A stretch of DNA of 64,000 nt from Nocardia vermiculata NBRC 100427 (GTDB lineage: Bacteria > Actinomycetota > Actinomycetes > Mycobacteriales > Mycobacteriaceae). Positions 45,585 through 54,632 of the stretch are shown here, in pieces. The notes under the pieces are model-generated. The model was given only the letters and a program-made list of their open reading frames with translations, had not been told where the DNA came from and did no database searches. Where the stretch lies: the NCBI RefSeq assembly GCF_001613265.1, contig NZ_BDCA01000011.1, forward strand, positions 78,704 through 142,703. The letters run 5' to 3'. Position 1 is the first letter of the stretch. Every line of letters begins with the position of its first letter. A program made the position numbers and the translations under genes.

Positions 45585-46182
45585 TCAGGGCAAGCTACGG
45601 GTCTACGTTCCGGCCACCATTTCGATGCTCCGAGAGCTGGTGGCCGAGCGCGAACTACGCGCGATCAACGACACGGCGTTCGCGCTGACCCCGACGCTGC
45701 GGGAGGCCTACGCTTCCGGCGACGACGAGGAATTGGCCGAGGTCGCGATGGGCGAGGCGGCACGGGCGTCGCTGCGGCTGCTGGCCCAGGAACGCGAGGC
45801 CGCACTGCTGCAGGCCGAGGACTCCCCCGTCGACGGTGACGACCCGGACGCCAACTCCGGAACCGGCGACGACACCGGCACCGGGTATTCGGCGCCGGTC
45901 TACCGCCGCGCGGTGATCGCCGCCGACGTCACCGGCACCACGCTGCGCCCGGATCTCGACGATGCCGTGGTGCGGCTGTCGGGTCCGATCACCTACAAGC
46001 GGATCGCCTCGGTCCATGTCGACCTGGCCGAGGCCGAGCCGGAGGTCGCCAAGGCGGTGGATGTGATCGATGCCGCCGACCTGGGAGATCCCGATGCGGA
46101 GTTCGTCCTGGGCGACGCCGAAGACCACCAGCTCGCCTGGTATGCGGCGCAGGAGTTGCCGTTCCTGCTGGACCTGCTCTGA
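45571..46182 (+). CDS. DUF6912 family protein (Rv3231c-like)
   Basis: A 203-residue protein: LRVYVPATISMLRELV, ALTPTLREAYASGDDEELAEVAMGEAARASLRLL, RRAVIAADV and ITYKRIASVHVDLAEAEPEV. A Gly/Asp/Thr linker (SGTGDDTGTGYS) separates the halves, making it longer than the mycobacterial counterpart. GTG start overlaps the end of the WS/DGAT gene by 14 bp. Function unknown; constant neighbour of lipid genes. Confidence 0.85.
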   Translation: MPASDQGKLRVYVPATISMLRELVAERELRAINDTAFALTPTLREAYASGDDEELAEVAMGEAARASLRLLAQEREAALLQAEDSPVDGDDPDANSGTGDDTGTGYSAPVYRRAVIAADVTGTTLRPDLDDAVVRLSGPITYKRIASVHVDLAEAEPEVAKAVDVIDAADLGDPDAEFVLGDAEDHQLAWYAAQELPFLLDLL

Positions 46183-46192
46183 ACCCCACTAT

Positions 46193-46213
46193 CAACCTAC
46201 GATGCCGTAACCT
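46193..46213 (+). promoter_or_regulatory. 21-bp element upstream of ferredoxin reductase
   Basis: CAACCTACG, three bases (ATG), CCGTAACCT. The same element, differing only in the three central bases, lies 18 bp upstream of the second desaturase gene. See 49057-49077. Confidence 0.6.
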
Positions 46214-46252
46214 TGGGTCGAAGGGTGCGCCACAGGCGCGTGATCACAGGAA

Positions 46253-47437
46253 ATGAGCATTCGCACGATGGTGTCGAAATCGGTACAAGGCCTGCGGGCA
46301 TGGCTCGAGGCCCCGGTAGCCGATGCGAAATTGGCAGGACGCACGGGGATGGACGCACTGCGTGGTGCGGCCGCCCGTATCACCACCCCGCTACTACCCG
46401 ACGATTACCTGCATCTGGTCAATCCGTTGTGGTCGGCACGTGAGCTGCGGGGACGGATCGTCGAAGTCCGCAAGGAGACCGCCGATTCGGTGACTCTGGT
46501 GATCAAGCCCGGCTGGGGTTTCGATTTCACCTTCACCCCGGGCCAGTACATCGGGATCGGGGTGTTGGTCGAGGGCCGCTGGCACTGGCGGTCGTATTCG
46601 CTGACCTGCCCGCCGGACTGGACCGACGCGTCCGATCGCACCGGCCGGCTGATCTCGATCGCGGTCAAGGCGATGCCGGAGGGCTTCCTGTCCAGCCACC
46701 TCGTCAACGGCGTACCGAGCGGCACGGTGGTGCGACTGGCCGCGCCACAGGGCGGATTCGTGCTGCCGGAACCGGCGCCGGAGAAAGTGTTGTTCGTCAC
46801 CGCGGGCAGCGGTGTCACCCCCGTGATGGCGATGCTGCGCACGCTGGCCCGCCGCAGCGCCGACCGCCCGGGAAGCACGGCGATGAGCGATATCGTGCAC
46901 ATCCATTCCGCCCGCACCCAGGCCGATGTGATGTTCGGCGCGGAGCTGCGCGCACTGCACGACGAACATCCGGGCTTCACCTCGCACGTGCATCTCACCG
47001 GTGAGCACGGCAAGTTCGACCTCGCCGAACTCGACTCCCACTACCCCGACTGGCGTGAACGCGAGACCTGGGCCTGTGGTCCGGGCGGTCTGCTCACCGA
47101 TGTCGAGAAGCACTGGGCCGCAGCAGGTATCAGCGACAAACTGCATGTCGAACGGTTCGAGGTGGAGCGCTCCGCCGCCGGCGAGGGCGGCACCGTCACC
47201 TTCGCACGCACCGACCGCAGCGCCCAGATCGACGGCGCGACGAGCCTGCTCGAGGCCGGCGAGGCCGCGGGTGTGCAGATGCCCTTCGGTTGCCGGATGG
47301 GGATCTGCCAGACCTGTGTAGTGACCTTGACCGACGGACATGTGCGCGACCTACGCAACGGTGCCGAACATCAGGCCGGTGAGAAGGTACAGACCTGCAT
47401 CAGTGCCGCGGCCGGCAACTGCACCCTGGACGTGTAG
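46253..47437 (+). CDS. Ferredoxin reductase with C-terminal 2Fe-2S domain (desaturase electron donor)
   Basis: A 394-residue flavodoxin-reductase-like protein. FAD domain: [25 protein letters not shown](P)H domain: [20 protein letters not shown] and [10 protein letters not shown]. The C-terminal ferredoxin cluster Cys are in [12 protein letters not shown] and later VQTCIS. The counterpart in M. tuberculosis (Rv3230c) supplies electrons to the desaturase DesA3. Two desaturase genes follow here on the same strand. ATG 46253 is preceded by a conserved 21-bp element. Confidence 0.92.
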   Translation: MSIRTMVSKSVQGLRAWLEAPVADAKLAGRTGMDALRGAAARITTPLLPDDYLHLVNPLWSARELRGRIVEVRKETADSVTLVIKPGWGFDFTFTPGQYIGIGVLVEGRWHWRSYSLTCPPDWTDASDRTGRLISIAVKAMPEGFLSSHLVNGVPSGTVVRLAAPQGGFVLPEPAPEKVLFVTAGSGVTPVMAMLRTLARRSADRPGSTAMSDIVHIHSARTQADVMFGAELRALHDEHPGFTSHVHLTGEHGKFDLAELDSHYPDWRERETWACGPGGLLTDVEKHWAAAGISDKLHVERFEVERSAAGEGGTVTFARTDRSAQIDGATSLLEAGEAAGVQMPFGCRMGICQTCVVTLTDGHVRDLRNGAEHQAGEKVQTCISAAAGNCTLDV

Positions 47438-47596
47438 CGTCGGCGCAGCACCGGCGGCGCCCCGTACGCTGGTCGGTGAAGCAACCGAGACCTCCTATAC
47501 GCCGCGCGGCGGAGGCGATCACAGATCCGCCCACCGTTCGTCGGGCCGAGGCATCCACACCACTTCGCCGAAGCGAACCGGAGGCAGACCGACACC

Positions 47597-48997
47597 GTGG
47601 CGATTACCGACATCAAAGCGTTCTCCCATCTGACCGCGGCCGATATAGACACTCTCGGCCAGGAGCTCGACACCATCCGGCGCACCGTCGAGCAATCACT
47701 GGGTGAACGTGACGCGCAGTACATCCGGCGCACCATCCGCGGTCAGCGCATTCTCGAAGCCGCCGGACGTGCGGCACTGTTCGCCGGGCGGAACAAATAC
47801 GCCTGGGTGGCGGGCACCGCGATGCTGTCGGTCGCCAAGATCATCGAGAACATGGAGCTCGGGCACAACGTCAGCCACGGGCAGTGGGACTGGATGAACG
47901 ACCCGGAGATCCACTCCACGACCTGGGAGTGGGATATGACGGGCACCTCGGGGCAGTGGAAACACGCCCACAACTTCTCCCATCACACCTACACCAACAT
48001 CGTCGGCATGGACGACGATGTGGGTTTCGGCATCCTGCGGATGACCCGCGACGAACAGTGGCAGCCGATCAATCTCGTCCAGCCGGTGGCGAATCTGATC
48101 CTGGCCGCACTGTTCGAATGGGGTATCGCCCTGCACGATCTCAAGATCACGAAATTGCAGGCGGGAATCCCGCGCAGTGAGTTGTTGTCGGAGCCGAACC
48201 GGCAGTTCCTGCGCAAGGCCGGTCGGCAGGTCGCCAAGGACTTCGTCGTCTACCCGCTGCTGAGCGGCCCGGGGTGGAAGAAGACACTGCAGGCCAATGC
48301 GACCGCCAATTTGGTCCGCAACCTGTGGGCATACGCCGTGATCTTCTGCGGTCATTTCCCGGACGGCGCGGAGAAGTTCACCGAGGAGCAGTTCGCCGAG
48401 GAAACCCGGGCCGAATGGTATCTGCGTCAGATGCTGGGCAGCGCCAACTTCCGAGCCGGGCCCACGATGGCGTTCATGAGCGGCAATCTCTGCTATCAGA
48501 TCGAACACCACCTGTTTCCGGACATCCCGAGCAATCGATACCCGGAGATCGCACGGCAGGTGCGCGAGCTCTGCGATAAATACGATCTGCCGTACACGAC
48601 CGGATCGCTCGGTAAGCAATATGCGCTGGCGTTCCGCACGATTCACAAACTTGCCCTGCCCGATCGGTTCCTGCGCCGCACGGCCGACGATGCTCCCGAA
48701 ACCTCGTCGGAGCGGAAATTCGCACTGCTGAACCGGACGGCCGCCACCGGTTCGGAGGCTGCACTGCTCGGTGTCGATCCGGTCACCGGACAGCGCCGGG
48801 GATTGCGTTCGGCAATGACCGAAGCGAAAGCGGCACTGCGCGACAAGGCCCGTCAGGAAAAGGAAGCGCTGCGCGAAGCGAAAGTGGTGCTCCAGGAAAA
48901 GGCGCAGGCCGAGAAGCAGATATTGCGGCGACGCGCACTGCGGGAGCGAGCGACCGTCCGCGTGCGGTTGCGGCAGCGCCGAAAGCGACTAACTTAA
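47597..48997 (+). CDS. Membrane fatty acid desaturase with charged C-terminal tail
   Basis: A 466-residue acyl-CoA desaturase (DesA3/LinX-like). His boxes: GHNVSHGQWDW, HNFSHHTY and QIEHHLFPDIP. Two hydrophobic membrane regions precede and follow the second box. After the conserved PLTG-like VDPVTGQRRGLRSAM the protein continues for about 65 residues in a Lys/Glu/Ala/Arg-rich, coiled-coil-like tail (DKARQEKEALREAKVVLQEK). GTG 47597 is the start; GGAGG lies slightly far upstream. It introduces a cis double bond, probably delta-9, using the upstream reductase. Confidence 0.9.
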   Translation: MAITDIKAFSHLTAADIDTLGQELDTIRRTVEQSLGERDAQYIRRTIRGQRILEAAGRAALFAGRNKYAWVAGTAMLSVAKIIENMELGHNVSHGQWDWMNDPEIHSTTWEWDMTGTSGQWKHAHNFSHHTYTNIVGMDDDVGFGILRMTRDEQWQPINLVQPVANLILAALFEWGIALHDLKITKLQAGIPRSELLSEPNRQFLRKAGRQVAKDFVVYPLLSGPGWKKTLQANATANLVRNLWAYAVIFCGHFPDGAEKFTEEQFAEETRAEWYLRQMLGSANFRAGPTMAFMSGNLCYQIEHHLFPDIPSNRYPEIARQVRELCDKYDLPYTTGSLGKQYALAFRTIHKLALPDRFLRRTADDAPETSSERKFALLNRTAATGSEAALLGVDPVTGQRRGLRSAMTEAKAALRDKARQEKEALREAKVVLQEKAQAEKQILRRRALRERATVRVRLRQRRKRLT

Positions 48998-49056
48998 TCA
49001 GATATCGGGCACATTCACAATGCGGGATACGCCACAGTTGTCATACGATCCAGAGA

Positions 49057-49082
49057 CAACCTACGCAACCGTAACCTACGGT
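49057..49082 (+). promoter_or_regulatory. 21-bp element and palindrome before the second desaturase
   Basis: CAACCTACG, CAA, CCGTAACCT at 49057-49077 matches 18 of 21 bases of the element at 46193-46213. ACCGT-AACCT-ACGGT (49068-49082) is an overlapping 15-bp dyad. The word AACCTACG occurs twice, 15 bp apart. Likely a regulator site shared by the lipid desaturation genes. Confidence 0.6.
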
Positions 49083-49094
49083 AGTGTAACCAGT

Positions 49095-50351
49095 ATGGCG
49101 ATCTCGGATGTCAAGGAATACGCCCACCTCACGCCTGAGGATGTGGAGGCCATCGGTGCCGAGCTGGACTCGATCCGGCGCGAAGTCGAGGCCTCCCGGG
49201 GCGAGAAGGATGCCCGCTACATCCGTAATGTGATTCGTCTGCAGCGCGCCCTGGAGATCAGCGGCCGGGCGACCCTGTTCGCCAGCTTCCTCCCCCCGGC
49301 CTGGTTCGCCGGTACCGCCATGCTGTCCGCGGCCAAGATCATCGAGAATATGGAGATCGGCCACAACGTCATGCACGGCCAGTGGGACTGGATGAACGAT
49401 CCGGAAATCCACTCCTCCAACTGGGAATGGGACAACGCCGGACCGTCCGAGCACTGGAAGATCACCCACAATTACCTGCACCACAAGTACACCAATGTGC
49501 TGGGCATGGACGACGATATCGGCTATGGCCTGCTGCGGGTGACGCGCGATCAGCGCTGGTCTCCTTTCTACCTGGGTCAGCCGGTCTACAACCTGCTGCT
49601 GCAGATGTTCTTCGAATACGGTGTAGCCATCCAGCATTTGGAGCTGGGCAAGGTGGCGAAGAAGAAGTGGGCCCCCGGTTCTCCGGAGCGGCTGCAGTTC
49701 GAAGCGGACCGCCGGGTGGTCCTGAAGAAGGTGGGCAAGCAGGCGGCCAAGGATTATGTGATCTTCCCGCTGTTGACCGGGCCGGCGTTCCTGTCGACCC
49801 TCACGGCGAACCTCACCGCCAACGTGGTCCGCAATATCTGGACCAATGCGGTGATCTTCTGCGGGCACTTCCCCGACGGTGCGGAAAAGTTCACCAAGGG
49901 CGATGTCGAAAACGAAACCCACGGTGAGTGGTACCTGCGCCAGATGCTGGGCAGCGCGAATATCACCGGTGGCCCGGTCACCCATTTCATGACCGGAAAC
50001 CTGTCCCACCAGATCGAACATCATCTGTTCCCGGATCTGCCCAGTAACCACCTGGGCCGGATCGGCGTGCGGGTGCGCGCACTCTGCGACAAGTACGACC
50101 TGCCCTACACCAGCGGATCACTGCCGGTGCAGTACGGGAAGTCGTGGCGCACCATCATCAAGCTGTCGCTGCCGAACAAGTACCTGCGTCGCACTACCGA
50201 CGACGCCCCGGAAACCAAATCGGAGCGGGCCTTCGGCGGAATCGGCACGATCGACCCGGTGACGGGACGCCGGCGCGGCCTGCGGACCGCGTTGCGCGAA
50301 GGTAAGCGCCGCGTCGCCGACCGCCGCCATATGGTCGGCTCGGCCGCCTGA
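49095..50351 (+). CDS. Membrane fatty acid desaturase (DesA3-like)
   Basis: A 418-residue paralogue of the preceding desaturase, without its long tail. His boxes: GHNVMHGQWDW, HNYLHHKY and QIEHHLFPDLP, with shared ENMEIGHN and AVIFCGHFPDGAEKFT stretches. The start MAISDVKEYAHLTPEDVEAIG aligns with the first copy's N-terminus, which fixes ATG 49095 rather than the upstream ATG 49020. Tandem duplication gave two enzymes that may differ in chain or substrate. Ended by a perfect hairpin. Confidence 0.93.
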   Translation: MAISDVKEYAHLTPEDVEAIGAELDSIRREVEASRGEKDARYIRNVIRLQRALEISGRATLFASFLPPAWFAGTAMLSAAKIIENMEIGHNVMHGQWDWMNDPEIHSSNWEWDNAGPSEHWKITHNYLHHKYTNVLGMDDDIGYGLLRVTRDQRWSPFYLGQPVYNLLLQMFFEYGVAIQHLELGKVAKKKWAPGSPERLQFEADRRVVLKKVGKQAAKDYVIFPLLTGPAFLSTLTANLTANVVRNIWTNAVIFCGHFPDGAEKFTKGDVENETHGEWYLRQMLGSANITGGPVTHFMTGNLSHQIEHHLFPDLPSNHLGRIGVRVRALCDKYDLPYTSGSLPVQYGKSWRTIIKLSLPNKYLRRTTDDAPETKSERAFGGIGTIDPVTGRRRGLRTALREGKRRVADRRHMVGSAA

Positions 50352-50370
50352 TCCACCGGCCACACCACGA

Positions 50371-50413
50371 CAGAAGGGGCTCACCGGCAGACGAATCCGG
50401 TGAGCCCCTTCTG
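50371..50413 (+). terminator. Hairpin after the second desaturase
   Basis: A perfect 17-bp stem (50371-50387 with 50397-50413) and 9-nt loop, 19 bp after the stop codon and before bluB. Confidence 0.88.
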
Positions 50414-50443
50414 CTGTCGGTGCCGGCCTGATTGACTGGTCCG

Positions 50444-51088
50444 ATGTCCACGCCAGAACCCACCATTTACGACGTGATCCGGCAGCGCCGTGACGTCCGC
50501 GCCGAATTCACCGGAGATCTCGTCGACGACGCGACCCTGCTGCGCATCCTCGACGCCGCCCACCGCGCGCCGAGCGTCGGCAATTCGCAACCCTGGGATT
50601 TCGTCGTCGTGCGTGATGAGCAGACGTTGACCCGCTTCGCCGGCCATGTCGCGGACAAGCGCATCGAATTCCGCGATTCGCTCCCGCCGGAGCGGGCCGC
50701 CACCTTCGAACCGATCAAGATCGAGGGAATTACCGAGAGCGGGACCGGCATCGTGGTCACCCACGACGACAGCCGGGGCGGACCCCAGATCCTGGGCCGG
50801 GCGACGGTCCCCGAGACCGGCCTGTACTCGACCGTGCTGGCGATCCAGAACCTCTGGCTGGCCGCCACCTCCGAACAGATCGGTGTCGGCTGGGTGAGCT
50901 TCTACGACGCCGATTACCTGACCGAGCTGATCGACCTACCGGCCGGGATCCGGCCGGTTGCCTGGCTGTGCATCGGCCCGGTGCACCAGTTCCAGCAGAC
51001 ACCGGATCTGGAGCGGTTCGGCTGGCGAGATCGCCGTCCGCTCGAGAATGCGATCCACTGGGAGCGCTACGGCACCGCCGCGGGCTAG
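50444..51088 (+). CDS. bluB: 5,6-dimethylbenzimidazole synthase
   Basis: A 214-residue BluB-type nitroreductase-fold enzyme. RQRRDVRAEFTGDLVDD, RILDAAHRAPSVGNSQPWDFVVV, SLPPERAATF and GWVSFYDADYL match BluB, including the short lid region specific to flavin-destroying members. It converts reduced FMN with O2 to dimethylbenzimidazole, the lower ligand of B12. ATG 50444 is used; TTG 50432 is in frame. No cobalamin riboswitch fits the short upstream gap. Confidence 0.92.
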   Translation: MSTPEPTIYDVIRQRRDVRAEFTGDLVDDATLLRILDAAHRAPSVGNSQPWDFVVVRDEQTLTRFAGHVADKRIEFRDSLPPERAATFEPIKIEGITESGTGIVVTHDDSRGGPQILGRATVPETGLYSTVLAIQNLWLAATSEQIGVGWVSFYDADYLTELIDLPAGIRPVAWLCIGPVHQFQQTPDLERFGWRDRRPLENAIHWERYGTAAG

Positions 51089-51104
51089 ACCTCCCGACGA
51101 GTAA

Positions 51105-51129
51105 GGCCGGGGCATCCGATGCCCCGGCC
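51105..51129. terminator. Bidirectional hairpin between bluB and hpf
   Basis: A perfect 11-bp stem (51105-51115 with 51119-51129) with a 3-nt loop between two convergent genes. Confidence 0.88.
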
Positions 51130-51149
51130 GCGCTGCTCTCCAGACCCGG

Positions 51150-51872
51150 TCACGCCAGCCGGATCAACCCGTAGTCGAAGGCGTGGCGCCGGTACACCAC
51201 CGAGGGACGGTCGCTCTCCCGGTCGTGGAACAGGAAGAAGTCGTGCCCGACCAGCTCCATCTGGTACAGCGCGTCGTCGACCGACATCGGGGTCGCCGAG
51301 TGCACCTTCTTGCGCACGATATGACCGGGACCCGCGTACTCGTCCTCCGTGATGGTCTCCGTCGACGCCGCACCGTCCACCGGCATGGCACCGACCGGAA
51401 GTGTCGCGGTCGCCTCGGCCACCGACATCGGTGTCTTCTCCCCGTAGTGCACCCGGCGGCGATCCTTGCTGCGCCGCAGGCGGGACTCGAGCTTCATCAC
51501 GGCCTGCTCGAGCGCTCCGTAGAAACTGTCTGCACAGGCTTCGGACCGGACCACCGGTCCCTTGCCCCGCGCGGTGATCTCCACTCGTTGACAGTTCTTG
51601 CGCTGGCGGCGATTTCGTTCGTGGGTCAGTTCCACGTCGAATAGGTATATCGATGGATCGAAGCGTTCCAGGCGGGAGAGACGGTCCGCGACGTGAATGC
51701 GGAAATGATCGGGGACCTCGACATTGCGTCCCTTGACCACGACGTCCGCGTCCGGCGTCCGAGGCACATCGGAGACGGGCGATGTGGTCTGGGTCGGTTC
51801 AGCGGCACTTGCTCGAGTACCCGAACCGGTCGAGGGATCTACTTCTTTCACTGAAGGACGTGAAGTCGTCAC
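51150..51872 (-). CDS. hpf: Long-form ribosome hibernation-promoting factor
   Basis: A 240-residue long HPF/RaiA protein. The S30AE domain (DVVVKGRNVEVPDHFRIHVADRLSRLERF, and RVEITARGKGPVVRSEACADSFYGALEQAVMKLESRLRR) binds the 30S decoding region; a linker follows, then the dimerisation domain (HIVRKKVHSATPMSVDDALYQMELVGHDFFLFHDRESDRPSVVYRRHAFDYGLIRL). GTG 51872 has GGGAGGT upstream. A 35-residue Ser/Thr-rich leader precedes S30AE. It is near secA and upstream of comF and lpqB-mtrBA, as in mycobacteria. Confidence 0.94.
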   Translation of the reverse strand: MTTSRPSVKEVDPSTGSGTRASAAEPTQTTSPVSDVPRTPDADVVVKGRNVEVPDHFRIHVADRLSRLERFDPSIYLFDVELTHERNRRQRKNCQRVEITARGKGPVVRSEACADSFYGALEQAVMKLESRLRRSKDRRRVHYGEKTPMSVAEATATLPVGAMPVDGAASTETITEDEYAGPGHIVRKKVHSATPMSVDDALYQMELVGHDFFLFHDRESDRPSVVYRRHAFDYGLIRLA

Positions 51873-52135
51873 GCGTACCTCCCGGATCTGGCCGCACATT
51901 CGATGCATGTGCGGCGGGGAATCAACCGTGCCGGGCGGGGGTGATCCGAGTGTCTCGAGGAGCCCGGAAGGAGGATTACGGCCTGCCACCGTGGCCCGCT
52001 GTTCACACCGGAAGCTCGGCACGAAGTCGTCCGAGTCGCCACCTCCAAACTCTGAGTTCGGGTGTCAGATCGCTCTGCCAGCAACGCTAATAGGCCGACG
52101 ACGTGTTTGCCACTGTTCACGCGAATTTCTCCCGG

Positions 52136-52783
52136 TTAGGCTGCGCATGTCACCATCACCGCGCGCACCCGTACCCCCGCCGCGGCCAGCACCCGCACCG
52201 ACTCCGCCGCCGTGGCACCCGTGGTCAGGACATCGTCTACCAGCACTGTTTCGATGCCACCGGACAGCAGCAGCGGTGCGCACGCGTCGGTGCCCCGGGC
52301 GACGACACGGCCCGCGAGATTCGCCCGGCGTTCCGACGCGCCCAATCCGACCGAGTCGCGAACCGCACCGCGTGTCGCCAGCACCGGCATGCTGCGGCAA
52401 TCGATCAGACAACCGGCCGCGACCCGTGCCGCACGAACCACCGGATCTCCGCCGCGCCGTCGGGCCGCGACCCTGCGGCCGGGCGCCGGCACCAACACGA
52501 GTGGACGGCCGGGTGTACGCATCCGATCGAGGCCCCGGGCCAGTGCCTGCCCCAGTGGTACAGCGAGGTCTCGGCGGCCCGATTCCTTGGCGGCGAGTAC
52601 AGCCCGCCGCGGCGGACCCGCGTACTGCGCGAGCGCCCAGCACGGCACTCCCGGGTCGGTCCGAGGCCACAACCGCATCGGCCGGCTCCGCAAGGTGAGC
52701 GCGCACGCCGCGCACCAGCCACTGCCCGGCGTGCCACAGCCCGCGCAGTACTGCGGCAGGATTACATCCAGCAGTGTCCGCAT
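52136..52783 (-). CDS. ComF-family phosphoribosyltransferase-like protein
   Basis: A 215-residue ComF protein. The N-terminal zinc finger is CAGCGTPGSGWCAAC. The PRPP-binding loop is VLVDDVLTTGAT near the C-terminus, preceded by VLVPAPGRRVAARRRGGDP. Function in actinobacteria is unclear; a role in DNA uptake is known only in other phyla. It lies between lpqB and hpf in the conserved block. Confidence 0.9.
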   Translation of the reverse strand: MRTLLDVILPQYCAGCGTPGSGWCAACALTLRSRPMRLWPRTDPGVPCWALAQYAGPPRRAVLAAKESGRRDLAVPLGQALARGLDRMRTPGRPLVLVPAPGRRVAARRRGGDPVVRAARVAAGCLIDCRSMPVLATRGAVRDSVGLGASERRANLAGRVVARGTDACAPLLLSGGIETVLVDDVLTTGATAAESVRVLAAAGVRVRAVMVTCAA

Positions 52784-52820
52784 CGGCTCAGTGTCGCCGA
52801 GGGCACCGACATGTCACCGG

Positions 52821-54632
52821 TCAGCCGGGCAGCACCGGCACCGCTGTCGAGCCGAGCCCCTGTACCTCGCGCCAGAAACGTCCCGTTGCGGGATCGGCGG
52901 AGTGCAACTGCATCACCGCACGCGAATCCGCGGCATACAGGGTGTCCGGTGCCGCGCTCACCATACGTACCGGCGACGTCAGGTTCTGGCTCGACAGCGG
53001 AGTCAGCTCGGAACCATCGATGAACACCGAGTTCACCGGAGTCACATCCCCTTCTCGGGCGACCACCAGCATGTCGGAGCTGGTCCAGTCGATCGACACC
53101 GCTGTCGCGCTCGAATCGACCACTACCGGCTGCGGGGAGACGAGGGAGAAGTTGCCGCCGGGCTGCGCAACCACCACCGCCATGTACACCTTGCCGCCGG
53201 CGATGATCGCCGCGCGCGCCCCGTCCCGCGAAATGCGCAGATCGGTGATCGGTAAACGCAGGGCCGGGTCGGTGCTGCTCGGCTCCGCCACCGTGAGTGC
53301 GGAACTGTCGACATCCTGCTTCGACACATTGCCGGTGGCACGATCGTGCACCACGCGGATGACCCTGGTCCCGTCGATCACCGTCCACACCGCGTCACCG
53401 TCGGCGGTCCACGACGGCCGAGTGAAGGTATCCCCCTGTTCCACCGAGAAGGTGGAGGCGCCGTCGTACGAACCGACCACCAAGGTCTGCTTCGGAGCCG
53501 GAGGAGGCTGACCACTATCGGCCACCGCTGCTACCAACTGACCGTTCTCGGACAATCCGACCGACCGCAGATTGTGGGCATTGCCGAAATAACCGGGCGC
53601 GGGAACGATCCCGCCGCGGCCGGACTCCACCTTGACCAGCGCACCGTCCTGCAGCGCATGTAACCCGGCCCGATCGTCGGCCGGCTCCGTCAAGTGCAGC
53701 GCTTTGACGTCGTCGAGTGACCATCCGACCCCGGCGTGCCGCTCGTCGAGCGGCCTACCGTCCGCGAACAGCACATACGGTCCCAGGATTCCGGCCCCGG
53801 ACAATGTCAGCACCACCTGAGCGGCGAGCAGTTCCCTGCTGCGCTTGTCGAGTCCCGAGGCTCCGGAGAAATCGATCCGCACCCCGCCGAGACCGACCCC
53901 GACATTGGTGGTCGTCCCGTCCGCCTTGGTGACGTCCGCTGCCAGGCTGATCGGTGCGGCCAGCACGTTGTGCACCGCGGGAGCGAGTCCGGGCTGCGGT
54001 CCCGCCGTCAACAGCGTCAGCAGCTCTTGCGCGAGATCCTCTTTCCGGGCCGCGACCCAGCGCAGATCGGGGACCATGTTGGTGTCGGCATTGTTGACGA
54101 AGAACAGCGAATAGCGGTGATAGGACTGGTAGAACGCCGTGCTGTCGACGACGACGCCCGGTTCCAACTGGTTGATCCGCCACTCGTCGCCGACCTTCGT
54201 CATCTCGATTCGGGCCTCGTAGGTGTTCGCCTGCGCGCGGAAGGAGCCGTCGGGTTCCAGTTCCCCCAGCTTTCGGCCGCGCACCCGGTAGGTCGCCGTG
54301 TCGGCGCTGATCGATTCCCGCAGCGTATCGGGCTTGTCGATGACGACGGTCCGGGCCGTGTCGTCCCAGCCCTCCGCCGCCGGCGGTGTCAGGTACTGCC
54401 GGGCGGTGCCATGGTTCTCGGCCGGATCGGCGGTGGCCTCCAGGAAGTCGTGGAGCAGGAGGTCCGGATCCCGCCCGTTGGCCGGCGGATGTGGTCCCGT
54501 CGAGGTCGGCTCGTTGCTGATCGTGCCCAGGGCTTGCGGCGCCGAGGAATCCGGCAGATTGGCACATCCCGAAAGCACCAGCACGCAACTGAACAGCGCG
54601 CCGAGCAGCGTTGTCACGCGGGTGCGGTTCAT
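52821..54632 (-). CDS. lpqB: Lipoprotein LpqB (MtrAB accessory)
   Basis: A 603-residue lipoprotein. Signal peptide with lipobox LVLSGC (Cys about residue 23). The N-terminal part has the GerMN domain ([30 protein letters not shown]) and the C-terminal part a beta-propeller-like LpqB domain. It modulates the sensor MtrB from outside the membrane. Its start overlaps the mtrB stop by 4 bp, confirming one operon. Confidence 0.95.
   Translation of the reverse strand: MNRTRVTTLLGALFSCVLVLSGCANLPDSSAPQALGTISNEPTSTGPHPPANGRDPDLLLHDFLEATADPAENHGTARQYLTPPAAEGWDDTARTVVIDKPDTLRESISADTATYRVRGRKLGELEPDGSFRAQANTYEARIEMTKVGDEWRINQLEPGVVVDSTAFYQSYHRYSLFFVNNADTNMVPDLRWVAARKEDLAQELLTLLTAGPQPGLAPAVHNVLAAPISLAADVTKADGTTTNVGVGLGGVRIDFSGASGLDKRSRELLAAQVVLTLSGAGILGPYVLFADGRPLDERHAGVGWSLDDVKALHLTEPADDRAGLHALQDGALVKVESGRGGIVPAPGYFGNAHNLRSVGLSENGQLVAAVADSGQPPPAPKQTLVVGSYDGASTFSVEQGDTFTRPSWTADGDAVWTVIDGTRVIRVVHDRATGNVSKQDVDSSALTVAEPSSTDPALRLPITDLRISRDGARAAIIAGGKVYMAVVVAQPGGNFSLVSPQPVVVDSSATAVSIDWTSSDMLVVAREGDVTPVNSVFIDGSELTPLSSQNLTSPVRMVSAAPDTLYAADSRAVMQLHSADPATGRFWREVQGLGSTAVPVLPG

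Noticed and set aside
50352..50443. Cobalamin riboswitch before bluB
   Set aside because: The 92-bp gap is mostly filled by the desaturase terminator; no B12-box-like sequence.
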